Positions 10,465 to 20,693 of a stretch of 64,000 nucleotides of DNA are shown here, piece after piece (position 1 is the first letter of the stretch; each line of letters begins with the position of its first letter). The notes below the pieces were generated by a model that saw only the letters and a list, made by a program, of their open reading frames with translations, made no database searches and was not told the DNA's origin. The translations under genes were made by a program, and so were the position numbers. Source of the DNA: Planctomycetota bacterium (GTDB lineage Bacteria > Planctomycetota > Planctomycetia > Pirellulales > Lacipirellulaceae); contig JABDGM010000006.1 of assembly GCA_013286045.1 (NCBI GenBank), positions 1-64,000 on the forward strand, in the 5' to 3' direction.

Positions 10465-11745
10465 TCAATTGTTGGTGGCAACGAATTCACAATGTTCGGG
10501 CTGCTTATTTGGATACGCATGACCGCGAGGCTCCAAACTACGATACGCCGCCAACAAATGCTCTTCTTGATGTTCCCAGGTAAGTGATTGCACGACACGC
10601 TCGCGCCCGGCGCGTCCTAAACTTTGCCGAAGGGTCGGGTCATCCATCAGGCGTAACAATTGTCGCGCGAAATCGTGTTCGTCGTTCGCACGCGCGTACA
10701 AGGCGGTGTCTGCTGCGGTCACGCGGTGCTCGGGCAAATCGAACGCCACAACAGGTTTTGCTTGGGCCATGTATTCCATGACCTTGACGATTGTCGAATG
10801 ATCGTTGTATTCGTTCGACGGATCGGGTACTACGCATATATCCGTGGCGGCGATGTACCGTGGGACCTGCTCGTAGTCGACCCAACCGGTGAATAAGACT
10901 TGCCCGGCGATATCGAGTCCCGCGGCCAATTGCTGAAGCTCTTCCATAGCCGGGCCTTTTCCGATGAGGACGCAGCGCCAATCGCTACGATTGTTTTCGG
11001 TTCGCAATATGGCCAATGAACGCAACAAATAATCTATGCCATCCTGCCGGCCCATCATTCCGACGTAACCGAAAACGATGGCTGCTCCCGCCCTCAAGGA
11101 ATCGTCCGGCTCGAATTGATGCAAATGCCAAGGCTCCGGGCCATTTCGAACTACGGTGATGCGATCTGCCGGAATTCCGCTACGCTGAATCTGCTGTTGC
11201 TTGTACGAGTCATTCACAGCGATCACGTGGTTTGCACATCGACACGACATGCGTTCAAAGAACTCCAAGATCCCAAGCAGCATGCGGTTCGGCGGATGGG
11301 TGAAACGAGTCTGGTACATATCTGGAGCCAAGTCATGCTGATCGTAGACAAACTTCTTTCCGAACAGCCGCCAAAAGCCGCCGATGAGGACGAGAAAATC
11401 GGGCGGGTTGTGCGCGTGGATGACATCGAAACCGCGTCGTAGCGCGATCCACAGCGTCAGCGCAAACATAGTCGAGAGCGCGTAGGCGTATTCCACGAAA
11501 TAGCCGATGAGCCCGTTCGCCATGGGCGGTGGTGGGAACTGGTAACCGGCCACGCCGCCGAATTGTTCGAACCAGCGCTCGCCATCTGCCGCTGGACCAA
11601 TCACGGTAACGTCGAACCCAGCGGCGGCCAATGAATTGGCTTCGCAGCGGACGCGACCGTCTTCCGAGTAGGCCGCGTTTTCCAGTAGCATTAGTACCCG
11701 CGTCGGACGCTTAGCATGCGTGTTGGAGGGGTTTGTTGCCCTCAT
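10465..11745 (-). CDS. Glycosyltransferase family 4
   Basis: RVLMLLENAAYSEDGRVRCEANSLAAAGFDVTVIGP, VFGYVGMMGRQDGIDYLLRSLA, VMEYMAQAKPVVAFDLPEHR; start taken at internal ATG (11745), giving an ATGA overlap with the upstream gene. Confidence 0.87.
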   Translation of the reverse strand: MRATNPSNTHAKRPTRVLMLLENAAYSEDGRVRCEANSLAAAGFDVTVIGPAADGERWFEQFGGVAGYQFPPPPMANGLIGYFVEYAYALSTMFALTLWIALRRGFDVIHAHNPPDFLVLIGGFWRLFGKKFVYDQHDLAPDMYQTRFTHPPNRMLLGILEFFERMSCRCANHVIAVNDSYKQQQIQRSGIPADRITVVRNGPEPWHLHQFEPDDSLRAGAAIVFGYVGMMGRQDGIDYLLRSLAILRTENNRSDWRCVLIGKGPAMEELQQLAAGLDIAGQVLFTGWVDYEQVPRYIAATDICVVPDPSNEYNDHSTIVKVMEYMAQAKPVVAFDLPEHRVTAADTALYARANDEHDFARQLLRLMDDPTLRQSLGRAGRERVVQSLTWEHQEEHLLAAYRSLEPRGHAYPNKQPEHCEFVATNN

Positions 11746-12971
11746 ACGGCGTGCTCCAGCTGCGAGTGCGATTCTTCGCGCGGGGCTTCTGTGTCCCCGT
11801 CGTCGCACTCCAAAGTTTTTGGTGAGCTTTTGAGTTTCGGCTCAATCATACTCGCCAAGAGTTCGGCGGTGTGGCCAACGTTGCGGAGCGAGAAATGCTC
11901 CTCCGCCAGCTCGCGATTCCTCTGGCCGAGTTCGCGCCTCAACGATGGCGACTGGTAAACTCGCTCCAACGCCTCGGCCAATCCGTGAACGTCGTTTTCA
12001 TCGACGAGGATTTGCTCAACGATCCGCGGTATTTCAACGTGGCGCGTGGTTACGACTGGCTTGCCGCAGGCCATGGCTTCAATAATTACATTGGGAAACC
12101 CTTCGGAGTCTCCATTCCGGTCCACGCGACTGGGTAAGCAGAACACATCGCACGCATGATAAACGGCCTTCAGCGCAATTCCGCTCAGCTTTCCGAAGAA
12201 CGCGACCTGCGACTGCATACCCATCTTTTTGACCATCGCCTCAACGTCCACAACGCTGGATGAACCTCCCGTTCCGCCGACGACCCACACTTCGACATCC
12301 TCACGCCCCATTTCCTTAACCGCCTGCAGCAGAATCTCGTGTCCTTTCTTTTCCACGAAGAAGGCGACGATCAACACGACAAATTTTGTGGCTGGTTGGT
12401 AGTCGCAAAGATCGATCGAATAGCGGACGACGTCGATGCGCGATTCGGACACTCCGAACCTATCAGTCAGCACGGAGCGATTGTGTTCGGTGGCCGCGAT
12501 GATTCGATCGCACGCACCGAGCGCTACCGGGAAGAGTTTTGAGTTTGGGTTTTGATAAAGTTCGTATGCGTGTATTTCGACGGCCAAGGGGATGTTCAAA
12601 AGCTGCTTGCAGAAGTAGCCGACGAACAGTTTGCGGTCGCCAAACGTGGCGTAAATCGCGTCAATATCCTTCATCGCTGAGGCAAAATAAGCAGCTAACA
12701 GGAAGTCGCCGACCGCGCCATATCGAATCGCTTGAATCAGTACGACGAGATAGCGAATCGGCATCGAAATCAAACGCAGCGGCTGGCTTGCCAGTACCTT
12801 CCACCATTGCCAGCGCTGGCAGTCCCACTCAGGTCGCGGATCGTAGAGGCCACGCCGATGCTTGGTCGGAAATAGGCGAACTGCGATCCCTCGATTCGCC
12901 AATTCATCTATCTCACGATAGATGAACTGCTCGAGTCCGCTTTTCATGGATGCTATGACGGCAAGACGCAT
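11742..12971 (-). CDS. Glycosyltransferase family 4
   Basis: FFVEKKGHEILLQAV, EGFPNVIIEAMACGKPVVTTRHVEIPRIV. Confidence 0.87.
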   Translation of the reverse strand: MRLAVIASMKSGLEQFIYREIDELANRGIAVRLFPTKHRRGLYDPRPEWDCQRWQWWKVLASQPLRLISMPIRYLVVLIQAIRYGAVGDFLLAAYFASAMKDIDAIYATFGDRKLFVGYFCKQLLNIPLAVEIHAYELYQNPNSKLFPVALGACDRIIAATEHNRSVLTDRFGVSESRIDVVRYSIDLCDYQPATKFVVLIVAFFVEKKGHEILLQAVKEMGREDVEVWVVGGTGGSSSVVDVEAMVKKMGMQSQVAFFGKLSGIALKAVYHACDVFCLPSRVDRNGDSEGFPNVIIEAMACGKPVVTTRHVEIPRIVEQILVDENDVHGLAEALERVYQSPSLRRELGQRNRELAEEHFSLRNVGHTAELLASMIEPKLKSSPKTLECDDGDTEAPREESHSQLEHAV

Positions 12972-12984
12972 CGGGGCCAGTTAC

Positions 12985-13983
12985 CTATTTCACGATGACC
13001 GCGTCGGTCGGGTACGCTTCGACCGGCAGTGGCCGTGCTGTGACAAAAGACAAAAACGTGCAGTAGGTCACCATGGTTCGCTTCAATAAACTGATGCCTA
13101 CTTGCCTAAGATTGCGGACTTTGAAGGCTACGCAGACCACGGCAAGTAAAACGGTGCCCGCGAGCAGCCAAACGGTGTGCGTAAGGATGGCAGTCGCGAC
13201 TGCACCGAGCGCGGCCGCGATGAACGCCACGAATACGTAAACAAACGACATTTGCTCGATGGAGAAGCGAAGCCCGCATCCATTCTTCAAACAATACCGC
13301 AGCGTCGTGCCGTAATCGTAAAGCTTGCTGCGCGACCGCCGCATGATTTCGCCGACGGTCTCTCGCGGAGAGGAATAGGTCACACACATCGGTTCGTAAA
13401 TGCGCGCCAGCGAATACCCTGCGTCTTGAATTCGCAATGCGAGCTCGCACTCTTCGCCGGTTGTTAGAAACGGATTGAACGTGCCGGCTTTTTCCATGGC
13501 TTCCCGACGGTACATGGCGATCCCGCTTAACGACACGGCCGCCCGAACCGATTCTGTCGACGTTTGCGAAAAGTAGTTCTTTGCAACCGCGATACAATTG
13601 CCTTTGCGCGACAAATAAGCCTGGTGCATGATTCCAGCGACGCCGCCGCAAGCCGGATTATTATCCAAAAATTCGCAGGCTTTATTCATCCAGCGCTTAA
13701 ACAGCAGCGAGTCGCCATCAACGAACAACAGATACTTGCCGCGAGCGTGTTGATAGCCGATATACCGGCCCGCCGAAGGAGATAGCTTCCACGACTTCCG
13801 TAACTGCAGGATGCGAATTGGGAAGCGGCTGGCGATGGCGACGGTGTCATCTTCGGACGCAGAATCGACGTAAATCACTTCGCACTCTTCGTGCGACGGC
13901 AACGAAGCGAACACCGAGCGCAGGCACCTTTCAATCCGCTGCGCTTCATTGCGGCCAATCACGATGATGGAAATAATACACAT
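12985..13983 (-). CDS. Glycosyltransferase family 2 with C-terminal TM segments
   Basis: Start MCIISIIVIGRNEAQRIERCLRSVFAS (ATG at 13983); YIGYQHARGKYLLFVDGDS; hydrophobic C-terminus. Confidence 0.85.
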   Translation of the reverse strand: MCIISIIVIGRNEAQRIERCLRSVFASLPSHEECEVIYVDSASEDDTVAIASRFPIRILQLRKSWKLSPSAGRYIGYQHARGKYLLFVDGDSLLFKRWMNKACEFLDNNPACGGVAGIMHQAYLSRKGNCIAVAKNYFSQTSTESVRAAVSLSGIAMYRREAMEKAGTFNPFLTTGEECELALRIQDAGYSLARIYEPMCVTYSSPRETVGEIMRRSRSKLYDYGTTLRYCLKNGCGLRFSIEQMSFVYVFVAFIAAALGAVATAILTHTVWLLAGTVLLAVVCVAFKVRNLRQVGISLLKRTMVTYCTFLSFVTARPLPVEAYPTDAVIVK

Positions 13984-14036
13984 TATGTATTTGGTTGGCT
14001 GGGCCGCAGACGCGCTACACGCGCCGCCGGCGCACA

Positions 14037-15560
14037 TTAACTCTGTCCAACACTGGCCTCTTGGAGGGGAAATAAAAACCGTTCGCGCAATCCGTTTGCG
14101 CCCCGGCATCTCCAGAACATTAATCCCACCAACACGGCCGCGTAGAGCAATACTGCGACAATGCATGCGACAATAAAATTCACCTCGCCAGAAACGCTCT
14201 CCGTGGCGGCCATCGCGCCACAGGCAGCGATAATGTACAGCACGAGGGAACTACGCCACGGCGAAGTGTGGCCGGGCTCCATCGCGAACACATGGCGAAT
14301 TGCCCAAAAGTGCAGCAACGTATTCAGCACATTGACGACTACAACGGACACGGCCGCGCCGGTTAACCCATAGCCATAGATCAGCGGCACCCCAATCACG
14401 ATGTTTAATGCTACATCGATCGCGACAATTTGGAGCGTGACATGCTCGCGATGCTTTGAGTACACAACCTGGCCGAACGTGCCTGCGATCGCCTGCAACA
14501 AAAGCGCCGGCAAGATGATGCGGAGCACGGGGGCGGCGTTGGAGAAATCTTTGTGCGCATATAAAAATGAGATAACCTGCTCCGCGTTGAAATACAACAA
14601 GATCGAGCTCGGGGCGGCAATCAACAACACAACTTCAATCATCATTACGGTGAACTGTTGAAGTCTTTCGTTATTCTCGTCTGCGCGTCGGCACATCATG
14701 GGGAACATGCTGTTGATGATCGCAAGCAGCACGAGTCGCACGGGCATTAACAACTGCCAGGCCGCTCCGAACAAACCGACTGCCACCTCGCTGGAGTACC
14801 AAGACAATAAAACGGTGCTCGTGCAGGCCAACACAGCGCCAAGGCTGTCAATTCCCAGGAATTTCCACGTCCGTCGGAGCAAGCTGGCGCATTCGGTCCA
14901 GGTAAAACAGATATCGCGAAGCGGCACTTCTCGAAGCAGGATCACAGCCTCGCAGATCATGGCCGCCATTTGACACGCCAAGAGAACATAAGCGATATCG
15001 ATCACCGTCCCACCGCGGCGTAAGACATAATACGAAACGCCGACTCGGCAAATGTTGATCGGAATTGCCACGGACGCAAGCAAATGTATCTGCTCGCGAG
15101 CGCGGAAAATGGCCTCGATGTTTGTCGCTAAAGACCAAGGGAGTATGCCTAACCCCAAGATTAAGATCACTTCCGCCGTATCACGCGGGTATTGTGAAAC
15201 GAGCACCAGCAGGATCAGTATCACGAAATTAACGAGGAAGGCTCCGAAGACGATGACGCCCGCATTCGCGCAGTAGGAGCCCGCAAGTTTTGGAAGCTTG
15301 GCGACATCGCGGGTGATTAACGTTGGCAAGCCCGCGCTGGCGAACACTTGAAACGTGTAGAGCAGTGTCAGGCCCAATGACAATTGTCCGAACGCGCCTG
15401 GGCCGCAATAGCGCCCGACAAGTGCATAGACAACGAATGTCGCCGCCTTGTTGAGGACGTCGGTGGTCAGCAACGACATTGTGTTGAGAACCACGCGCCA
15501 CACAAGCGTTACCGCGCCCGGCTGTTCGGGCAAAGGCCAAGTTTGTTCACTTTCCGTCAT
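14037..15560 (-). CDS. Polysaccharide flippase (Wzx/MATE-like)
   Basis: Polytopic; LTTDVLNKAATFVVYALVGRYCGPGAFGQLSLGLTLLYTF; start at MTESEQTW (15560). Confidence 0.83.
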   Translation of the reverse strand: MTESEQTWPLPEQPGAVTLVWRVVLNTMSLLTTDVLNKAATFVVYALVGRYCGPGAFGQLSLGLTLLYTFQVFASAGLPTLITRDVAKLPKLAGSYCANAGVIVFGAFLVNFVILILLVLVSQYPRDTAEVILILGLGILPWSLATNIEAIFRAREQIHLLASVAIPINICRVGVSYYVLRRGGTVIDIAYVLLACQMAAMICEAVILLREVPLRDICFTWTECASLLRRTWKFLGIDSLGAVLACTSTVLLSWYSSEVAVGLFGAAWQLLMPVRLVLLAIINSMFPMMCRRADENNERLQQFTVMMIEVVLLIAAPSSILLYFNAEQVISFLYAHKDFSNAAPVLRIILPALLLQAIAGTFGQVVYSKHREHVTLQIVAIDVALNIVIGVPLIYGYGLTGAAVSVVVVNVLNTLLHFWAIRHVFAMEPGHTSPWRSSLVLYIIAACGAMAATESVSGEVNFIVACIVAVLLYAAVLVGLMFWRCRGANGLRERFLFPLQEASVGQS

Positions 15561-16333
15561 GGTTTGCGACACAAATACACGGCTTCCTTGGGGTCCAATC
15601 CACACTGCGTGGCGATTGTCGCTCCCATTTCCTCAGCAAATGGATGCGTTTCTACGACAAATCCGGCGTCCGCGAGGCGAGTGGCGTAATCCGGACCGTA
15701 GCGGCGAACGTGGTCGAATTGTCCGAACAGACGCTCCCGCTCCTTAGGGTCCGTAACCGACGGGTCTTCGTAGGTTACGTCGGCCGTGATCGGCACGTGA
15801 AGAATTGCCCACCGCCCCGGCTTCAACACTCGCAAGAATTCACGCATCGCCTTCCGATCATCGGGCACGTGCTCGAGAACGTGACTGCAGTAAATCACGT
15901 CAAATGTATTAGCCGGATATTGGATTTCGGTGATATCCATCTTCTCCATGGCACTGACATCGGACAGATCGGCCGATAGGTAGTCGATATAGTCGCCACT
16001 TTGAAATAAAGCGCGCATGCTCAATTCGGGCGCGATATGCAGCAGCTTCTTCCGCCGTCCGTCGAGCAGATCCGTCTTCTGGTTGATAAACAGATGCATC
16101 AACCGATCTCGCTCAACGCTTCCGCACACGCCGCACATTGCCTCGGGGCGGACAACAATCTCGCCGTAAGGCTTGAATCGCCGCAGGTAGCTCTTACAGC
16201 ACGGACAATACCTCGCGTCTCCGCGTTCGATCATTCGCAGTACCGGGTGCAGCGATCGGCGAGTTCTCGAAAGAACCATCTTTGCAGTTGAACGAACTTT
16301 TTTTGTCGTAATCATCATTCGTCCGCTAACCAC
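15557..16333 (-). CDS. SAM-dependent methyltransferase with N-terminal CxxC zinc-ribbon
   Basis: YCPCCKSY...MCGVCGSVERDR; FDVIYCSHVLEHVPDDRKAMREFLRVLKPGRWAILHVP. Confidence 0.85.
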   Translation of the reverse strand: MVSGRMMITTKKVRSTAKMVLSRTRRSLHPVLRMIERGDARYCPCCKSYLRRFKPYGEIVVRPEAMCGVCGSVERDRLMHLFINQKTDLLDGRRKKLLHIAPELSMRALFQSGDYIDYLSADLSDVSAMEKMDITEIQYPANTFDVIYCSHVLEHVPDDRKAMREFLRVLKPGRWAILHVPITADVTYEDPSVTDPKERERLFGQFDHVRRYGPDYATRLADAGFVVETHPFAEEMGATIATQCGLDPKEAVYLCRKP

Positions 16334-17774
16334 GCGCGGTCAAAGAGTGTGAGCGATGAAGGGAATTTGGCTGCCGTGGGCCGAACGCATGGGGTGCTAC
16401 ATGCCGAGCGAACATGGCGGGCTTCCTGTATCTGGCATTGGCGGTAACGGCGCCGCCGTAGAACACGACCACGGAGATGGTGAGAACCGCCACAAATGAT
16501 TCGAACCCGTCTCGCGCGAAACTCCCGTCGAGAAATCCATGAACCAAAGCGAATATCAGGAGCGCCGATGCGAAATGGAACGCCTGATCGCCGCTTACTC
16601 GAAACGCGCGCGAAGCCGATACGATCGCAACAAGAACAACAGATAAACCTAGCACCAGACCGACAACACCCACGCCTAACAATATTTCGAGGTACGCGGA
16701 GTGAGAGTGCATAAACGTCCAATCGAACATCGAGGAGAATTGCTCGACTCGACGCGCAGTCCAGAACCCCCCGTATCCGTAGCCAAAGAGAGGCCGCTCG
16801 GCGACAGCGCCCAACACGGCCCCCCAAATCGGAATCCGTCCTGTGAGTGTCGTGATATCAGCCGTTTCCTGCTCGCGCCCCATTTTGACGGCGCTCAGGA
16901 AGCCATCTTGAGAATCCGACATGAACCACAGCACGCCAACAACTGCTGCCAATTGCAACAGCACGCCGCAATACAGAACCTTCTTGTTGAGCGACGCACC
17001 CTGAAACATGAATACCGCGAGGGCCACGCCGAACGCCACCGTAGCGCTTCGGGAACGTGTTAAGAGTAAAAAGACGATTCCGACCGCTGCCAAAGCGAGC
17101 CACAAGAGGCTCGCCTGGTAGTTACGATTCTGTCGCGAATCCAAATAGAGTGCCAACGACGCTAGCGAAAGAAGCGCGCAATTGACACCCGTTGTGTTCG
17201 GGTGCTGCGTGCCGGCAAATCGATGTATGTTGCTGATCGAAAACGAGCCCTGAGCAATCTCGGCACCAAGCCCGAGCAATAGAAAACCGGCCGTCGTGAC
17301 TGCGACGAACATCAATAGCTCCGGCCCACGCCAGTGCTTGGCGATTCCCAGAGTTGCGAGCAGCATCAGCAGCGGCACGAGCGATCGCTTGAACGATTGG
17401 AAGCTGTCCTCTGCCCAAACACAGCTCGCCAACATCAACGCACACATCAGCAAGCAGCCGACGAGCAGCGCAGTGTTCGTTTGCAACTTTTCGGGACGCC
17501 ATCTAATCAACAGCGCTACGCCTAACCCGCTAATGGCTAAGAAGCTGAGCTCTCGCAGCAAGCTGCTACTTCCGGCTTCCGAGACCAGATCGGACACCTG
17601 GTCGTAGTCGACCGACTCGCCAGCGGCGTACAACAGGTTGTGCTGCGTCACATATGCCAACGCGATGATGATAGTCGGGATCCAGAACATCAACCCGCGC
17701 ACTCGCCCTTCGGTCCATACGACAGGCTCGCTGGATAGTTGGGTTCCAAAGGTTGAGTGGTAGGAAGCGTCCAT
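16326..17774 (-). CDS. O-antigen ligase / Wzy-like polymerase
   Basis: Polytopic; RPLFGYGYGGFWTARRVEQFSSMFDWTFMHSHSAYLEILLGVGVVGLVLG; start at MDASYHS (17774). Confidence 0.83.
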   Translation of the reverse strand: MDASYHSTFGTQLSSEPVVWTEGRVRGLMFWIPTIIIALAYVTQHNLLYAAGESVDYDQVSDLVSEAGSSSLLRELSFLAISGLGVALLIRWRPEKLQTNTALLVGCLLMCALMLASCVWAEDSFQSFKRSLVPLLMLLATLGIAKHWRGPELLMFVAVTTAGFLLLGLGAEIAQGSFSISNIHRFAGTQHPNTTGVNCALLSLASLALYLDSRQNRNYQASLLWLALAAVGIVFLLLTRSRSATVAFGVALAVFMFQGASLNKKVLYCGVLLQLAAVVGVLWFMSDSQDGFLSAVKMGREQETADITTLTGRIPIWGAVLGAVAERPLFGYGYGGFWTARRVEQFSSMFDWTFMHSHSAYLEILLGVGVVGLVLGLSVVLVAIVSASRAFRVSGDQAFHFASALLIFALVHGFLDGSFARDGFESFVAVLTISVVVFYGGAVTANARYRKPAMFARHVAPHAFGPRQPNSLHRSHSLTARG

Positions 17775-17785
17775 CGCGACGTGGA

Positions 17786-18904
17786 TTATCCGGCAATTGC
17801 AACGGGCGAACTCTGATCGATTACGTTTGCAACTTGGTCGATCGAAGCATCGCTTAAGCCTGGGTACATCGGCAACGACAGGATGCGGCCCGCGAGGCGC
17901 GTGGCGACGGGAGCCCCATCCGGCACGGTTCGGCACGATTGGAACGGCGCAATCTCATGAATCGGCGTTGGATAATGAATGCCGCATTGCACCCCTTCGG
18001 CCTGCAATCGAGCCGCAAGTTCGTCTCTTTTCGGATGCTGCACCACGTACAAATGGTACACATGTGTCACTCCGGGACGCTCATATGGCAAAACTAGATC
18101 TGCTTGGTCCGAAAGTACTTCCCTGTAGTGCTCGGCCGCGGCGCGCCGCTGCTCGTTTCCTTCGGCCAGATAACGAAGCTTCACGGAAAGAATTGCTGCC
18201 TGAAGCGTGTCGAGCCGGCTGTTGAAGCCCAGCATCTCGTACTTATTCTTCGCGCGCTGACCGTAATTGCGAAGCATTCGAATTCGTTCTGCGAGCGTGT
18301 CGCAATTGGTGACGACCATTCCGCCGTCGCCATAAGCGCCTAAGTTTTTGCTTGGGTAAAAACTGTAGCAAGCCGCTGTGCCGAAGGACGCGATCGGCCT
18401 ATCGCCAATCATTGCGCCGTGAGCCTGACAGGCATCTTGCACCACGGGCAAATCGTACTTGGCGGCGATCTCAAGAATCGACACCATATCCGCGGGTTGG
18501 CCGTACAGGTGGACTGGGACGATCGCCTTAGTCTTCGGCGTAATGGCCTGCTCGATTAGGTCGACATTGATCAGATAGTCTGACGGGCCGCAATCGACCA
18601 ATACGGGCTTCGCGCCGCAATACGCGATCGCGAGCGCCGTGGCCACAAACGTGTTGGCGGCCGTAATCACTTCATCGCCGGGACCGATACCGAGACCGCG
18701 CAGTGCCAAATGGAGCGCCTCGGTGCCGTTTCCCATGCCGACGCCGTGCCTGCCGCCGCAAAAACCGGCGAACGCCTGCTCGAACGCAGCGACTTGGTCG
18801 CCCAAAATGTATTGACCGTCGTCGATCGCTTGCTGGACGGCAGAGGAGATCTCCTGACGAACTTCGGGCGAATTTGCTTTCAAATCAACAAAGGGGATTG
18901 TCAT
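17786..18904 (-). CDS. DegT/DnrJ/EryC1 (WbpE-like) PLP aminotransferase
   Basis: MTIPFVDLKANSPEVRQEI; VVQDACQAHGA; CYSFYPSKNLGAYGDGGMVVTN (PLP lysine region); ATGA overlap with the upstream gene. Confidence 0.93.
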   Translation of the reverse strand: MTIPFVDLKANSPEVRQEISSAVQQAIDDGQYILGDQVAAFEQAFAGFCGGRHGVGMGNGTEALHLALRGLGIGPGDEVITAANTFVATALAIAYCGAKPVLVDCGPSDYLINVDLIEQAITPKTKAIVPVHLYGQPADMVSILEIAAKYDLPVVQDACQAHGAMIGDRPIASFGTAACYSFYPSKNLGAYGDGGMVVTNCDTLAERIRMLRNYGQRAKNKYEMLGFNSRLDTLQAAILSVKLRYLAEGNEQRRAAAEHYREVLSDQADLVLPYERPGVTHVYHLYVVQHPKRDELAARLQAEGVQCGIHYPTPIHEIAPFQSCRTVPDGAPVATRLAGRILSLPMYPGLSDASIDQVANVIDQSSPVAIAG

Positions 18905-19506
18905 AAGGTGATTGCTTCCAGTTCCGATTGATGGCATCGCATCTGCGGTGTTTCTCCGCAGGCGTCGCACGTCGCCGCGCGATAGTCTCCAAATAGTTTT
19001 TGTCCACAGCGGCACACGTGGCCGACAATTCGAGCCGGGGCGCCGACCATGAGTGCGAACGGCGGCACGTCGGCCGTAATGATCGCGCCCGCGGCAATCA
19101 TGCTGTAACGGCCGAGTCGCAAACCCGGCACGACCGTGACGTTGGCACCGATCGATACACCGCGCTCCACCACGGTTAAGGCGAGCCAGCTGTCGGTCGT
19201 CGCGTAACGGCCGGCCGCTTCGCGCATGCGGGGCGACCGCGGATAGCGGTCGTTGGTGAATGTCGCATTCGGTCCGACGAACACGTCATCTTCAAGTGTG
19301 ATACCCGCCCATACGCATACGTTGTTTTTCAGCGTCACGTTATTGCCGACGATCGCGCCAGACTCGACGAACGCATGATCGCCGACATTGCAATTGCTCC
19401 CTACGCGCGCGCCGCGCATGACGTGAGCATACGCCCACACGCGTGTGCCTGTGCCGACTGCGTCTGACTCTACCAGGGCGGCAGGATGAAAGTAGCTGTC
19501 TGCCAT
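18901..19506 (-). CDS. WbpD-like N-acyltransferase, left-handed beta-helix, with C-terminal CxC/CxxC element
   Basis: Hexapeptide repeats GDHAFVESGAIVGNNVTLKNNVCVWAG; C-terminal CRCGQKL...CDACG. Confidence 0.87.
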   Translation of the reverse strand: MADSYFHPAALVESDAVGTGTRVWAYAHVMRGARVGSNCNVGDHAFVESGAIVGNNVTLKNNVCVWAGITLEDDVFVGPNATFTNDRYPRSPRMREAAGRYATTDSWLALTVVERGVSIGANVTVVPGLRLGRYSMIAAGAIITADVPPFALMVGAPARIVGHVCRCGQKLFGDYRAATCDACGETPQMRCHQSELEAITL

Positions 19507-19507
19507 C

Positions 19508-20599
19508 TCAGTTCCCGGCTCCCGCCACGATTAGTGGTTCACGCTCCACTCCGTTGATGTCAGCGGTGCTGGGGCGGCGCGGCATGATTCGGTGAATCGG
19601 CACGTGGCCGCCACTATCGCGAAGCGATTTGTCCGCCGCTTCGATCACTTCGACGACTCGCAGCCCATTCCAGCCATCCGTCTTTGGCTTCTTTCCATGG
19701 GCCACTGCGTCGATGAAGCTGCGAATTTCTGCTTTGAGCGGCTCGCCTTCATTGATGCGCGGACTGTAAATATCGCCGTAGCGGTAGCTGTATAAGAACT
19801 CGCCAAACGAGCTAGCGTCCGTCGCGGCGTGAACACCGGTGTCATAAATACGGATTTTTTCGATCGGCTCGATATCGTCGTATACCGCCATCTTCTTACT
19901 GCCGACGACGGTCATCACTCTCCGCTTGCGAGGATCCAGCCAGCTGACGTGAACAATACCGATCCGGTTATCCGGAAATTGCATCGTCATGTTGCAGACG
20001 TCGTGAATACGCCGATCGAGGTAGGCGAGACCCGAGCAGCACACGCTGATAGGCGAACGGCCCATCAGGTCGAGAATGATCGACGTGTCGTGCGGCGCAA
20101 GATCCCACAACGCGTTGACGTCGTGCCGCACGGGCCCGAGGTTGAGACGCGTCGAGCTGATGTAGTAAATCTCTCCGAGCTCGCCGCTCGAAACGACTTC
20201 TTTGAGCTTGGCAACAGCTGCCGAATACAGGAATACGTGGCCAACAAACAAGACACGATCGTTCGCCTCGGCGCACGCGATCAGGTCTGCGCATTCTTCG
20301 CTTCGCGTGCAGAGCGGCTTTTCGACAAACGTATGCAGCCCAGCTTCCAGAGCGCGTTTGGCAAGCCGATAGTGTGTCTTCGTTGGCGTTGCAATAACAA
20401 CGGCGTCGATTCGGTCGCGCCTTAATACTTCGGCATCATCTGTCGTTCCAATAACCTGCGGGAAGCGCTCACAGATTTGCTTCAGCTTTTTCTCGTCGCG
20501 GTCGCAAATGCAGACGACTTCGCACTCGGCGGACTCTTGAAAGCAACGAATTAAGTTTGGGCCCCAATATCCAGCCCCGATAATACCGACACGAATCAT
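19508..20599 (-). CDS. Gfo/Idh/MocA oxidoreductase (WbpB-like)
   Basis: IRVGIIGAGYWGPNLIRCFQE Rossmann motif; HTFVEKPLCTRSEECADLI. Confidence 0.9.
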   Translation of the reverse strand: MIRVGIIGAGYWGPNLIRCFQESAECEVVCICDRDEKKLKQICERFPQVIGTTDDAEVLRRDRIDAVVIATPTKTHYRLAKRALEAGLHTFVEKPLCTRSEECADLIACAEANDRVLFVGHVFLYSAAVAKLKEVVSSGELGEIYYISSTRLNLGPVRHDVNALWDLAPHDTSIILDLMGRSPISVCCSGLAYLDRRIHDVCNMTMQFPDNRIGIVHVSWLDPRKRRVMTVVGSKKMAVYDDIEPIEKIRIYDTGVHAATDASSFGEFLYSYRYGDIYSPRINEGEPLKAEIRSFIDAVAHGKKPKTDGWNGLRVVEVIEAADKSLRDSGGHVPIHRIMPRRPSTADINGVEREPLIVAGAGN

Positions 20600-20693
20600 C
20601 TTGTTTCCTCAAATCGCCTGCTTGACCACGTTAAATGAATTACCCACTTGCTCGCATTGAGCCAGTGTTGGCGGCTTACGCAAAGCCACCTTC

